A DNA stretch of 64,000 bases from assembly GCA_013032095.1 (NCBI GenBank), contig WQBJ01000010.1, positions 1-64,000 on the forward strand. Reading direction: 5' to 3'. The notes below the pieces were generated by a model. That model did no database searches and was not told the DNA's origin. It worked only from the letters and a program-made list of their open reading frames with translations. Within the stretch, counting starts at the first letter, position 1. Each line of letters begins with the position of its first letter. The translations under genes and the position numbers were made by a program. The DNA comes from Ruegeria atlantica (lineage in GTDB: Bacteria; Pseudomonadota; Alphaproteobacteria; Rhodobacterales; Rhodobacteraceae). Positions 51,091-59,382 of the stretch are shown one piece after another.

Positions 51091-51914
51091 ACGGCGTCCA
51101 ATACCTTGCGAATAAGGTCCAGAGACTGAGGTTCGTCCAGAAAGGGTACATGACCGCGATCTGGCACCTCGGCTGATATAAGGCCGGGATGACGTTTGTG
51201 CATTTCCGTCAGCGTGTCTTTGCCGAGTACATCCGAATTCTCGCCACGAATGACACCGGTGGGGATGTCGCGCAGAGCCTCGAAGAACATCCACAAATCC
51301 GGGGTCGCACCCGCCGCTGCCTGATCCAACAGCGCTGTGCGCAAGGCCGGGTCATAGCGCAGGGTTAGTCCGTCTTCGGTTTGTTCGAACTGGATTTCCG
51401 CCTGCTGCCGCCACCGTTCTAGCGGAACGCCGGGAAAGTGTGGGCTCATCACGTGCTGCAGGGCCTGTGCAGCCTCGTCATAGGTGTTCGAGACAGGCTG
51501 TTTGCCCACATAGTCCATGATCTTGGCGATACCCACAGGGTCGATCACCGGCCCAACGTCGTTCAGGATGACGCTGGACAGTCGTTCGGGGTGGCTGGCG
51601 GCCAGAGCCATGGCTATCAGACCACCGCGTGAGGTGCCAAGGACAGCCACGCGGTCCAGACCCAAGTGATCCAGTAGTTCAATCGCGTCATGGGACTCGC
51701 GAAAGATGTTGTAGTTCATGAAGTCCGGGTCGCAGTCCGATTCGCCGCGCCCCCGATAATCCATCGTGATCATCCGCAGATCGGTGACATGCGGTGCTAG
51801 GAACGAGAAATCTCGGCTGCACCGGGTCAGCCCAGCAAGACACAGCAGGGGCGCCCCAGACCCTGTGTCGGTGTAATAAAGGCGCCTATTATCAGAGGTG
51901 GTGAAAAAAGTCAT
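51087..51914 (-). CDS. Alpha/beta hydrolase
   Basis: The 275-residue protein has the fold signatures GAPLLCLAGLTRCSRDFSFLAPH (oxyanion region), MDYRGRGESD, the nucleophile elbow VLGTSRGGLIAMALA (Ser in GTSRG) and a C-terminal DRGHVPFLDEP histidine. Close relatives are annotated as haloalkane dehalogenase-, epoxide hydrolase- or enol-lactonase-like; the nucleophile here is Ser, so a dehalogenase is unlikely. It is coupled by 4-base overlaps to the haloacid dehalogenase-like gene and to the dehydratase gene. Confidence 0.9.
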   Translation of the reverse strand: MTFFTTSDNRRLYYTDTGSGAPLLCLAGLTRCSRDFSFLAPHVTDLRMITMDYRGRGESDCDPDFMNYNIFRESHDAIELLDHLGLDRVAVLGTSRGGLIAMALAASHPERLSSVILNDVGPVIDPVGIAKIMDYVGKQPVSNTYDEAAQALQHVMSPHFPGVPLERWRQQAEIQFEQTEDGLTLRYDPALRTALLDQAAAGATPDLWMFFEALRDIPTGVIRGENSDVLGKDTLTEMHKRHPGLISAEVPDRGHVPFLDEPQSLDLIRKVLDAV

Positions 51915-52600
51915 TCAAGACCAGCCAGTTGAGGGATTGTCGTCAGGTCGGACAGTACATGTGCTGGTGTCCAAGGCAAGCGGTCCATTGGTTCTTTTGC
52001 CCGATTAACCCACGCGGTCACGAACCCATAGCCGCTGGCCCCGGCTGCATCCCAGCCGTTCGAGCTGACGAATAGCACCTCATCCCGTTCGCCGCCGAAC
52101 CGCTGCTGAACCAGATCGTAGACCGTGGAATGAGGTTTGAAGACGCCGACGCTTTCGACCGACAACAAATCGTCCAACACGCCTCCGATGCCCGCTGACT
52201 TTACTGCGCCGTCCAGCATGGGAAGGGATCCGTTGGACAGGATTGCGGTGTTCAGACCGCCATCTTTCAGGGCGGACAGCATTTGGGGAACTTCAGGATA
52301 GGCAAGTAACTCCCAATACAGGTCCAATAGGCGCTGGCGCAGGATCGGGTCGCCGTCCAACTCGGTGGCTTCCAGCGCCCAGTCCAGCCCGTCTTGCGTG
52401 ACGTCCCAGAAATCGGCATGGGCGTCAGTGATCGCGCGCAACCAAGTGTATTGCAATTGTTTCAGCCGCCAGTGGTTGGCAAGTTCAGGCCATTTTTGTT
52501 GCAACTTCTCGAAACCGGGTTCGGCTGCTGCCTGCCGCGCGGCGGCGGCGACGTCGAACAGCGTGCCATAGGCATCGAATACGCAAGTGGTGATTGGCAT
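51911..52600 (-). CDS. Type II (S)-2-haloacid dehalogenase
   Basis: The 229-residue protein shows the L-2-haloacid dehalogenase subclass of HAD enzymes: nucleophile Asp9 in VFDAYGTLFD, LSNGSLPML (Ser/Asn motif 2), the lysine region SVGVFKPHSTVYDLV and VSSNGWDAAGASGYGFVTAWVNR, a string characteristic of type II dehalogenases. It hydrolyses 2-haloalkanoates to 2-hydroxy acids, although many members have other physiological substrates. It heads the leftward operon dehalogenase-hydrolase-dehydratase. Confidence 0.9.
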   Translation of the reverse strand: MPITTCVFDAYGTLFDVAAAARQAAAEPGFEKLQQKWPELANHWRLKQLQYTWLRAITDAHADFWDVTQDGLDWALEATELDGDPILRQRLLDLYWELLAYPEVPQMLSALKDGGLNTAILSNGSLPMLDGAVKSAGIGGVLDDLLSVESVGVFKPHSTVYDLVQQRFGGERDEVLFVSSNGWDAAGASGYGFVTAWVNRAKEPMDRLPWTPAHVLSDLTTIPQLAGLE

Positions 52601-52728
52601 CTGGTCCCCTCCCTTGATCGGGCGCAGGTTGGCACAACAGTGGAAAGTGCAAAAGGGGGGAAGGGTTTACAATACTGTGTTACCTCCTAGGGTGGGCCGC
52701 TCAACTTTCTAACGGCCGGAGGCCACCC

Positions 52729-53157
52729 ATGACCGAGATCAAGCAAGGCGACACGGTTCGCATCCATTATACGGGAACTCTGCTGGACGGAAACGTATTC
52801 GACAGTTCCGAAGGGCGCGATCCGCTTGAATTCGTGGTCGGGTCCGGTCAGATCATTCCGGGTCTGGATACGGCCATGCCCGGGCTGACCGTGGGCGAGA
52901 AAAAACGCGTGGAGATTGCCTGCGTGGATGCCTACGGGCCAATAAACCCGGCGATGCGCCAGCAGATTCCGCGTGAGGGAATTCCGGACGATGTGCCTTT
53001 GGACCCCGGAACACAGTTACAAATGCAAACGCCAGACGGGCAGGCGTTGCCAGTGACTGTGGTCGACTCGGATGAGGCAACCGTCACGCTGGATGCAAAC
53101 CACCCGTTGGCCGGTCAGGATCTGATTTTTGATATTGAGGTCGTCTCGATCAATTGA
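52729..53157 (+). CDS. FKBP-type peptidyl-prolyl isomerase
   Basis: The protein (142 residues) is a SlyD/FkpB-like isomerase: GDTVRIHYTGTLLDGNVFDSSEGRDPLEFVVGSGQIIPGLD is the split FKBP domain start, followed by an IF-type insert (residues 65-120) and the closing LAGQDLIFDIEV. It lacks the histidine-rich tail of SlyD. Cytoplasmic folding helper. The start ATG follows GGCCGGAGGCC with the ribosome site GGAGG. It is divergent from the haloacid dehalogenase gene. Confidence 0.93.
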   Translation: MTEIKQGDTVRIHYTGTLLDGNVFDSSEGRDPLEFVVGSGQIIPGLDTAMPGLTVGEKKRVEIACVDAYGPINPAMRQQIPREGIPDDVPLDPGTQLQMQTPDGQALPVTVVDSDEATVTLDANHPLAGQDLIFDIEVVSIN

Positions 53158-53179
53158 CCGCTTTGATCAGTGCGTCGGA

Positions 53180-53365
53180 TCAGCCTGAAATCAGGCTGGT
53201 CCAAGAGGCGAAAGTCGCGCGCACATCTGATTGCGTGAAATACACAAACAGCATCAACAATGTGGTAAGAGCCAGTAGGGCAATCCGGCCTCGTTGTCCA
53301 AGAAAGCCCTGCTTGCGCCGGGAAACCCGCGTGTTGTTGGCAATGATTTGGTCTGCTTTGCTCAT
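53180..53365 (-). CDS. Small single-helix membrane protein downstream of fabI
   Basis: A 61-residue frame encodes a basic N-terminus (MSKADQIIANNTRVSRRKQGF) followed by one hydrophobic helix (IALLALTTLLMLFVYF) and a short polar tail, the typical plan of a small inner-membrane protein with the N-terminus inside. It sits 59 bases downstream of fabI on the same strand, after a strong stem-loop. No family is recognised. A hairpin CAGCCTGA-AA-TCAGGCTG (53181-53198) covers its last codons and may end transcription. Confidence 0.55.
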   Translation of the reverse strand: MSKADQIIANNTRVSRRKQGFLGQRGRIALLALTTLLMLFVYFTQSDVRATFASWTSLISG

Positions 53366-53376
53366 GCCGCTATCCG

Positions 53377-53411
53377 TGCCCGTGAAAGATGGTCAAATCT
53401 TGGCACGGGCA
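53377..53411 (-). terminator. Stem-loop after fabI
   Basis: TGCCCGTG (53377-53384) pairs with CACGGGCA (53404-53411), and inside it AAGAT (53386-53390) pairs with ATCTT (53397-53401). This long two-part hairpin lies between the fabI stop and the small membrane protein gene. There is no clear T run in the leftward direction, so it may be a weak terminator or an mRNA 3'-end stabiliser. Confidence 0.55.
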
Positions 53412-53424
53412 GGGAAAGATCGGG

Positions 53425-54216
53425 TCACATATGATCGGGTTGCGGCATGCCCAGGACGTGGAAGCCGCCGTCGACACGAATGATTTCGCCCGAGGTGCAG
53501 GCTCCGGCATCCGAGGTCAGGTAAACAGCCGTTCCGCCGACCGCCTCAAGCGTCGCGTTCGAGCGCATCGGTGCGTTTTGATCGCAGAACTTGTATGTCT
53601 TGCGGGCACCACCAATTGCCGCGCCTGCCAGCGTTTTCATCGGGCCGGGCGAGATGGCGTTCACACGGATACCTTCGGGGCCCAGATCATTGGCCAGATA
53701 GCGCGTCGCAGATTCCAGCGCGGCCTTCGCCACACCCATCACGTTATAGTTCGGCACCACGCGGTTCGAACCCTGATAGGTGAGCGTCAGCAACGTGCCC
53801 CCATTCTCCTTCATCAGAGGATATGCGCGGCGCGCGACTTCGATGAAGGAATAGGCCGAGACATCCATCGAGTGCTTGAAGTTCGCACGCGTGGTGTTCA
53901 GGAACCGGCCCGTAAGTTCGGATTTGTCCGAATAGGCGATGGCGTGAACGACAAAATCGATCGTCGGCCAACGCGCGCCCAACTCACTGAATGCGCGATC
54001 CAGCGATTCGTCGTCGGTGACGTCCGCATCCACCATGAAGTCGCTGCCCAGGCTTTGCGCCAGTGGCTCTAGCCGCTTGCCGAATGCCTCACCCTGATAG
54101 GTAAAGGCCAGTTCCGCGCCTGCCTCGTGCATAGCCTTGGCAATGCCCCACGCAATCGAACGGTCATTAGCCACGCCCATGATCAGGCCGCGTTTGCCCT
54201 TGAGAAGTTCCGACAT
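53425..54216 (-). CDS. fabI: Enoyl-[acyl-carrier-protein] reductase FabI
   Basis: FabI reduces trans-2-enoyl-ACP with NADH in the last step of fatty acid elongation. The short-chain dehydrogenase (263 residues) has the FabI-specific nucleotide motif GLIMGVANDRSIAWGIA, the MDVSAYSFIEVARRAYPLM region and the catalytic pattern NVMGVAKAALE with Tyr/Lys in YNVMGVAK. A GTG three codons earlier overlaps the fabB stop, but ATG at 54216 behind GGGTGA gives the usual N-terminus. Third gene of fabA-fabB-fabI; target of triclosan-type inhibitors in the family. Confidence 0.96.
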   Translation of the reverse strand: MSELLKGKRGLIMGVANDRSIAWGIAKAMHEAGAELAFTYQGEAFGKRLEPLAQSLGSDFMVDADVTDDESLDRAFSELGARWPTIDFVVHAIAYSDKSELTGRFLNTTRANFKHSMDVSAYSFIEVARRAYPLMKENGGTLLTLTYQGSNRVVPNYNVMGVAKAALESATRYLANDLGPEGIRVNAISPGPMKTLAGAAIGGARKTYKFCDQNAPMRSNATLEAVGGTAVYLTSDAGACTSGEIIRVDGGFHVLGMPQPDHM

Positions 54217-54221
54217 CTTGT

Positions 54222-55451
54222 TCACCCGTTATACTTGGACAGAACCATGGATCCGTTGGTGCCACCAAAGCCGAAGCTGTTGGTCATCACGCTGTCCAAG
54301 CCTGCGTTTTCAACCACTTGAGTTGCAATTTCACCGGGCAGGATGCCTTCGGCTAGTGTGTCGACATTGATCGACGGAGTAATAAAGTCGTTGTCCAGCA
54401 TCAGCAGACAGAAGATCGCTTCAAGCGCGCCTGCCGCGCCTTGTGCGTGGCCCGTCATCGACTTGGTCGAGGAAATCGGAGGCACGCTGCCTTCACCAAA
54501 AATGCGGCGCACGGCTTCGACCTCACCCACATCACCGACCGGGGTCGAGGTGCCGTGGGCGTTGATATAGCCAACCTTACGGCCTTCGGGCACCGTCGCC
54601 AGTGCCAGGCGCATCGCGCGCTCGCCACCTTCACCGGACGGGGCCACCATGTCATGACCGTCCGAAGTGGCGGCATAACCGGTGACCTCGGCGTAAATCT
54701 TGGCGCCACGGGCCAGCGCATGGTCCAGATCCTCCAGTACGACGATGCCGCCGCCGCCGGAAATCACGAACCCGTCGCGGTGTTCGTCAAACGCGCGCGA
54801 TGCTTTCTCGGGCGTGTCGTTGTATTTCGACGACATTGCGCCCATCGCGTCGAACAGACAGGAGAGGGTCCAGTCCAACTCTTCTCCGCCACCTGCGAAC
54901 ATCACGTCCTGCTTGCCCAGCATGATCTGCTCTGCCGCGTTACCGATGCAATGCAGCGAGGTCGAGCAGGCAGAGGTGATCGAATAGTTGATGCCCTTGA
55001 TCTTGAACGCTGTCGCCAGGTTCGCGGAAATCGTCGAACACATGCATTTTGGCACTGCAAACGGACCGATCCGCTTGGTCGCACCGGTTTTCAGCACGGT
55101 CTGATGCGCCGTCAGCATGGCGCTGGTCGATGGGCCACCGGAACCGGCAACCAAACCTGTACGTGGGTTCTGAACCTGATCCTCGGTCAGGCCGGAATCA
55201 GCGATTGCCTGGCTCATAGCGATGTGGGCATAGGCTGCGCCCGGACCCATAAAGCGCAGCGTGCGCTTGTCCACGTGTTCGGACACGTCGATCTTGAGCG
55301 TTCCGGCGATCTGGCTGCGGAAGCCGTGTTCCACCATCTGCTCGTTGGCCTCGATGCCGGATTTTCCTTCTTTGAGCGAGGCGAGAACCTCTTCGGCATT
55401 GTTCCCGATCGAGGAGATGATTCCCAAACCGGTGACGACGACGCGACGCAT
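54222..55451 (-). CDS. fabB: 3-oxoacyl-[acyl-carrier-protein] synthase I
   Basis: FabB condenses malonyl-ACP with acyl-ACP and, with FabA, makes unsaturated fatty acids. The 409-residue protein carries the thiolase-fold residues: nucleophile Cys in [13 protein letters not shown], histidines in [11 protein letters not shown] and [12 protein letters not shown], and the C-terminal [13 protein letters not shown]. Length and the adjacent fabA identify it as FabB rather than FabF. It is 47 bases downstream of fabA and runs directly into fabI. Confidence 0.95.
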   Translation of the reverse strand: MRRVVVTGLGIISSIGNNAEEVLASLKEGKSGIEANEQMVEHGFRSQIAGTLKIDVSEHVDKRTLRFMGPGAAYAHIAMSQAIADSGLTEDQVQNPRTGLVAGSGGPSTSAMLTAHQTVLKTGATKRIGPFAVPKCMCSTISANLATAFKIKGINYSITSACSTSLHCIGNAAEQIMLGKQDVMFAGGGEELDWTLSCLFDAMGAMSSKYNDTPEKASRAFDEHRDGFVISGGGGIVVLEDLDHALARGAKIYAEVTGYAATSDGHDMVAPSGEGGERAMRLALATVPEGRKVGYINAHGTSTPVGDVGEVEAVRRIFGEGSVPPISSTKSMTGHAQGAAGALEAIFCLLMLDNDFITPSINVDTLAEGILPGEIATQVVENAGLDSVMTNSFGFGGTNGSMVLSKYNG

Positions 55452-55498
55452 ATGCGTACTCCTGTGTTCCGTTCCCTAATGCTTGCCGTCAGCTAGGT

Positions 55499-56008
55499 TC
55501 AGCTTTCGGACAATGCAACCTTCATGTCTTTGACTTGATAGATCACTTCGCCGTCGGCTTCGACCCGGCCATCGGCCACACCCATGGTCAGACGACGGGT
55601 CTGAACGGCCTTGGTGAAATCGACGTAATACTTCAGCATTTTGCGGTCAGGGCGGACCATGCCAGTCAGTTTGACCTCACCTACGCCCAACGCATAGCCG
55701 CGCCCTTGCCATCCACGCCAGCCCAGGTTGAATCCGGTCAGTTGCCACAGGCCATCGAGGCCCAGACAACCGGGCATGATTGGATTGCCGGGGAAATGGC
55801 AATCAAAGAACCAAAGGTCCGGGGTAATGTCGAATTCGGCAACTACGTGGCCTTTGCCATGCGCGCCGCCATCGCCGGAAACCTCAGTGATGCGGTCCAT
55901 CATCAGCATCGGCGGGGCAGGCAGTTGCGCGTTGCCGGGGCCGAATAACTCGCCACGGGCGCATTTCAGCAGATCGTCCTTGTCAAAGCTGCTCGGGAAT
56001 TGGGCCAT
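55499..56008 (-). CDS. fabA: 3-hydroxydecanoyl-[acyl-carrier-protein] dehydratase/isomerase
   Basis: FabA dehydrates 3-hydroxydecanoyl-ACP and isomerises the product to the cis-3 form, committing carbon to unsaturated fatty acids. The protein (169 residues) has the hot-dog-fold motif [20 protein letters not shown] with catalytic His, and the later Asp in LGLDGLWQL. The frame is open to 56137, but the ATG at 56008 behind AGGAGAGG gives the family's normal length. It is the first gene of fabA-fabB-fabI and divergent from irr. Confidence 0.96.
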   Translation of the reverse strand: MAQFPSSFDKDDLLKCARGELFGPGNAQLPAPPMLMMDRITEVSGDGGAHGKGHVVAEFDITPDLWFFDCHFPGNPIMPGCLGLDGLWQLTGFNLGWRGWQGRGYALGVGEVKLTGMVRPDRKMLKYYVDFTKAVQTRRLTMGVADGRVEADGEVIYQVKDMKVALSES

Positions 56009-56129
56009 TCTGCCGCCTCTCCTGCCAGGGGTCCGTTTATATAATCTGGCCTCGTCTAGCACCCGTATGCAAGGTCCTGCAAGAGCGCTCGCCCACATCA
56101 TGTTGTGTTCAGTGCATTCTTTGCGAATG

Positions 56130-56145
56130 AATTTCATTTGAAATT
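56130..56145. promoter_or_regulatory. Perfect 7-bp inverted repeat between fabA and irr
   Basis: AATTTCA (56130-56136), two T, then TGAAATT (56139-56145) form a perfect palindrome in the 188-base divergent region. It could be an operator for Irr autoregulation or for a fatty-acid regulator. It does not match the Irr box as I know it (TTTAGAA-N-TTCTAAA), so the regulator is unassigned. Confidence 0.4.
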
Positions 56146-56196
56146 GCCTGACCAGAGCACTTATATATACTTCAGCAAAGAACGGGTATCGGATTC

Positions 56197-56613
56197 ATGA
56201 CACCTCAGAGCCAGAACATAGCCACGAATTGGTTGGTCAACGCGGGATTGCGCCCGACGCGTCAGCGCGTTGCTCTGGCCGAATTGCTGGTTGGCGACGG
56301 GCGGCACCGGCATGTCACGGCAGAAAGCCTGTTTGAAGCGGCGAAAAAGAACGGTGATGCCGTGTCTTTGGCGACCGTTTATAACACCTTGCGTGCATTC
56401 TGCGACGCAGGTGTTCTTCAGGAGATCACCGTGGACGGGTCGAAAAGCTATTTTGATACCAACACTCACGACCACCCCCATTTCTACTGGGAAGATGAGA
56501 GCCGCCTGAGCGACGCGCCCTCGGATCAACTGGTGATTCAGCGCCTGCCGGAAGCGCCCGAAGGGGTTGAGATCGCTTCTGTCGACGTCGTAATTCGCCT
56601 GCGAAAAAAGTAA
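56197..56613 (+). CDS. irr: Fur-family iron response regulator Irr
   Basis: Irr is the alphaproteobacterial Fur-family protein that controls haem and iron genes according to haem status. The 138-residue product has the winged helix RPTRQRVALAELLV and a DNA-recognition segment AVSLATVYNTLRAFCDAGVLQEI, then the HDHPHFYWEDE stretch that replaces the HHDH metal site of Fur in Irr proteins. No C-x-x-C structural zinc motifs are seen, as usual for Irr. It is divergent from fabA, the common order in Rhodobacteraceae. Confidence 0.93.
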   Translation: MTPQSQNIATNWLVNAGLRPTRQRVALAELLVGDGRHRHVTAESLFEAAKKNGDAVSLATVYNTLRAFCDAGVLQEITVDGSKSYFDTNTHDHPHFYWEDESRLSDAPSDQLVIQRLPEAPEGVEIASVDVVIRLRKK

Positions 56614-56615
56614 CC

Positions 56616-57506
56616 CTACTTCATTAGTCGGATCAGAGCGCGTTCTGCGGCTGCAGTTTGCGCATCCGTAGGGCCTGTGCCATGCCGCGCAAGCACCACG
56701 GGTTCGGCCGCGAACGAGTCCGATATGGGCAGACTCCGCAACGGCATATTGTCATAGCTGACATCTGCTGGGGGATTGGCATAGCTGATCGCAACCCCTT
56801 CGCCTTGCGCTGCCAGGCTGCGCTGAATCTCCAACGAAGCCGCACGGTGCGCCACCATAGGGCTTACTCCGATCTGCCGAAATAGCCCCAGCACGTGCTG
56901 CGCTGAAAGCCCCTCCTCGGACAGGATCAGCGGATAGGTTGCCAGTTCGGTTAGCGAAACATTGCGTTGCGCGGCCAGAGGGTGGTCCGGTGTCAGCAGT
57001 GCGTTGGGAGTGCTCATGAACAACGTCTGCCGGGTAAAACTCGCATCCATACTCAGCCCGTAGGTCACAGCCAGATCAATCCGACCGTCGATCAGGCCCG
57101 AGATCAGGCCCTGAAAACTGTCGACCCTGTAGGTTATTGCGACATCCGGCATCTCAGCGCGCAATTGTCGAAGGGCGCGGGCCAACAGAAACGGGGCTAG
57201 GTCAACAAAGCATCCCAGCCGTAGCCGCGCCTTTGCCGCCCCTGTTTCGGTGGTGTTTTCCAGCCGCGCGGCACTGGCCAGCAAGGCCTCGGCCTCTTCG
57301 ATGAAACTGCGCCCTTGCGGTGTCAGCGCCATCGCTGCCCCGCGCCTGCGAGCGAAGAGGGGATAACTCAAATGTTCTTCGACTCGGGTCAGCGCGTTAG
57401 ACAGGGCGGGCTGCGAGACATTCAGGTTCTGTGCCGCGGCGGACAGGCTGCCATGCCGGCCGATGGCACAGACATATTCGTACTGGCGCAGAGAAATATA
57501 TAACAT
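56616..57506 (-). CDS. LysR-family transcriptional regulator
   Basis: The 296-residue protein has an N-terminal LysR helix-turn-helix (residues 5-62: LRQYEYVCAIGRHGSLSAAAQNLNVSQPALSNALTRVEE) and a periplasmic-binding-protein-like effector domain (about 90-290). The frame extends upstream to 58046, but that part lies antisense to the dioxygenase; the ATG at 57506 gives the usual start. It is divergent from the PhyH gene 88 bases away and probably regulates it. Its 3' end is two bases from the irr stop. Confidence 0.92.
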   Translation of the reverse strand: MLYISLRQYEYVCAIGRHGSLSAAAQNLNVSQPALSNALTRVEEHLSYPLFARRRGAAMALTPQGRSFIEEAEALLASAARLENTTETGAAKARLRLGCFVDLAPFLLARALRQLRAEMPDVAITYRVDSFQGLISGLIDGRIDLAVTYGLSMDASFTRQTLFMSTPNALLTPDHPLAAQRNVSLTELATYPLILSEEGLSAQHVLGLFRQIGVSPMVAHRAASLEIQRSLAAQGEGVAISYANPPADVSYDNMPLRSLPISDSFAAEPVVLARHGTGPTDAQTAAAERALIRLMK

Positions 57507-57593
57507 GAGATTAAGTCTAGCTTTGAAAGATATGACTTGAACAGAGGGCTTTCCCATGTGCAGATCACTCAACCCTACGGCACGGAGACAGAC

Positions 57594-58391
57594 ATGACGC
57601 ATCCTCTGGTCACACAAGAGATGATCGACACCTATCAGCAGGACGGAGTCGTCCTGATCAAAGGGCTGTTTGCCGATCACGTTGAGGCTCTGCGCGAGGG
57701 CGTGGCTGCAAATATGGCCGAGCCGGGGCCGTATGCATCGGAAAACAAGAAACAGGGTGAGACCGGTCTGTTCTTTGACGATTACTGCAACTGGTCGCGG
57801 ATTGCTCAGTTTCGTGATGTGATTGAAAATTCGCCGGCGGCCGAGGTTGCGGCGGACCTGATGCAATCGCAGACCGTGCAGATGTTCCACGATCACGTTC
57901 TGGTCAAAGAGCCTGGGACATCGATGGCAACCCCGTGGCATCAGGATGGGCCGTATTATTTTGTCGAAGGGCAACAGACGATCAGCTTCTGGTCGCCACT
58001 GGACCCGGTGAAACAGGCAACGCTGCGTTGTGTCGCCGGTTCGCACCGGTGGGAGAAAGAGGTTCTGCCGACCCGGTGGGTCTCGGAAGAAGGGTTTTTC
58101 CCTGGTGAGGGTCTATATATCCCCGTCCCGGACCCAGATGCCGAGGGCATGAAGGTTGTCGAATTTGAGATGGAACCGGGTGACGCGGTGGCGTTCAATT
58201 ATCGCACGCTTCATGGCGCGCGCGGGAACCAGTCGGATAGCCGCCGCCGAGCGTTTTCACTTCGTCTGGTTGGGGATGATGCGCGGTATGTGGAACGTCC
58301 GGGCCGGACGTCTCCGCCGTTTCCTGGTCATGACATGACCCCTGGCCAGCGCCTGCGCGAAGATTGGTTCCCGGTGCTTCTGCAGCGCTAA
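57594..58391 (+). CDS. Phytanoyl-CoA dioxygenase (PhyH) family oxygenase
   Basis: PhyH proteins are Fe(II)/2-oxoglutarate hydroxylases. In this 265-residue member the iron-binding HxD is in TPWHQDGPYYFV, the distal histidine is in RTLHGARGNQS, and a later RR/RLVGDD arginine should bind 2-oxoglutarate. Substrates in the family range from ectoine to quaternary amines and phosphonates (PhnY, TmpA), and the sequence does not decide among them. The ATG at 57594 follows CGGAGACAGAC; an upstream ATG-less extension is rejected. A LysR gene is divergent, and a GT2-like gene converges from the right. Confidence 0.88.
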   Translation: MTHPLVTQEMIDTYQQDGVVLIKGLFADHVEALREGVAANMAEPGPYASENKKQGETGLFFDDYCNWSRIAQFRDVIENSPAAEVAADLMQSQTVQMFHDHVLVKEPGTSMATPWHQDGPYYFVEGQQTISFWSPLDPVKQATLRCVAGSHRWEKEVLPTRWVSEEGFFPGEGLYIPVPDPDAEGMKVVEFEMEPGDAVAFNYRTLHGARGNQSDSRRRAFSLRLVGDDARYVERPGRTSPPFPGHDMTPGQRLREDWFPVLLQR

Positions 58392-58398
58392 GGTGTGC

Positions 58399-59262
58399 TC
58401 AGAACCATTGGCCTGATTCGATCAGCCCGAGATCGAGCAACTGGCCGGATGTCCACTGGAACGGCACCGAATTGCGCCAGCAGAAAGTCGGGATGTCGAA
58501 TGTGGACCCGGCATTGCTTTTCAACGCCTTGGCCGCGCGGAATGAGCACACAGCAGCTGTCATGTTGTGATGCCACGGGCAGGAATAGGTATTGTATTCC
58601 GGCTCGTTGAACGTGTGATCGGGGCGCAATTTCAGACCTTTGTGGGACTTGAACAGGGCGATCCGGTCGATACGGCGGCGCTCGTACGGAATGTGATCCT
58701 CGAACCGCCAGCGCAAGCCACCGGACATGTCCAACTGCCGTTCGACAGGGTGGCCCTCGGAGTCGTGCCGGGTGTGGGCGTAGTATCCCGTGCTGTCCAG
58801 CATCGCGCGGTCCGGGGCGACGCCATTCGGAAAGGCGTCCAGGTCGTCGGCGTAGAGGTCAATGACGTGGCTCAGCATTGCATCCCGACGTTCTTCGGCG
58901 TGAAAGGCCAGCAATTCGCCCACTGTGCGGGTCTCGCAAAATGGAAAGAACAAGTACTCAGCGTTGAAGCAATAGTACATCCAAACGCCGGGCGCTGCCT
59001 GAATGATCTTGTTTATGGTTTCAAAAACGACCGCTCCGGGCACGCAGGTCAAGGTAACGCGATGAATTCGACCTGATAATTCAGGGGCCAGCGCAAAATC
59101 CGGCGGCATGAAGGCGATTACGGACTTAAATCCCAGATGGAGGTGGTGTCGGATGGTGCTGTCGACTTCCACTGTGTCCTCGGCAAAGATCAGTGCGACC
59201 GGCCCCTTGGCTAGGGCTGATTTGCCTGAGTTCAGGAAAACATCAAGTGTGTCGTATTGCAT
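58399..59262 (-). CDS. Putative glycosyltransferase family 2-like protein
   Basis: A 287-residue cytoplasmic protein without clear close family. The N-terminal part (EVDSTIRHHLHLGFKSVIAF) and the acidic/aromatic stretch WMYYCFNAEYLFFPFCETRTVGELL resemble the Glyco_tranf_2_4 type of family 2 glycosyltransferases that use a modified DxD. A C-terminal half rich in His, Trp and Arg (YNTYSCPWHHNMTAAVCSFRA) is unusual. The ATG at 59262 follows GGACAGGCA. It converges with the PhyH gene across an 8-base gap and is divergent from miaB. Confidence 0.55.
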   Translation of the reverse strand: MQYDTLDVFLNSGKSALAKGPVALIFAEDTVEVDSTIRHHLHLGFKSVIAFMPPDFALAPELSGRIHRVTLTCVPGAVVFETINKIIQAAPGVWMYYCFNAEYLFFPFCETRTVGELLAFHAEERRDAMLSHVIDLYADDLDAFPNGVAPDRAMLDSTGYYAHTRHDSEGHPVERQLDMSGGLRWRFEDHIPYERRRIDRIALFKSHKGLKLRPDHTFNEPEYNTYSCPWHHNMTAAVCSFRAAKALKSNAGSTFDIPTFCWRNSVPFQWTSGQLLDLGLIESGQWF

Positions 59263-59382
59263 TGCCTGTCCGGTTCCACTTGGCTGGAATCTTCGGCCAA
59301 AATCGGGTATCCGCCTCGGCATTGCAAGCGGCGTTCGTAGAGTATAGATGACGCCGATCGCGCGAATGCAAAGGCCATATCC

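Noticed and set aside
57512..57540. Possible LysR operator (TTAAGTC...GACTTGA) between LysR and PhyH genes
   Set aside because: The outer and inner repeats have different centres of symmetry, so the match may be chance.
57507..58046. Upstream extension of the LysR frame to 476 residues
   Set aside because: It is antisense to the PhyH dioxygenase and the LysR helix-turn-helix starts at the ATG at 57506.
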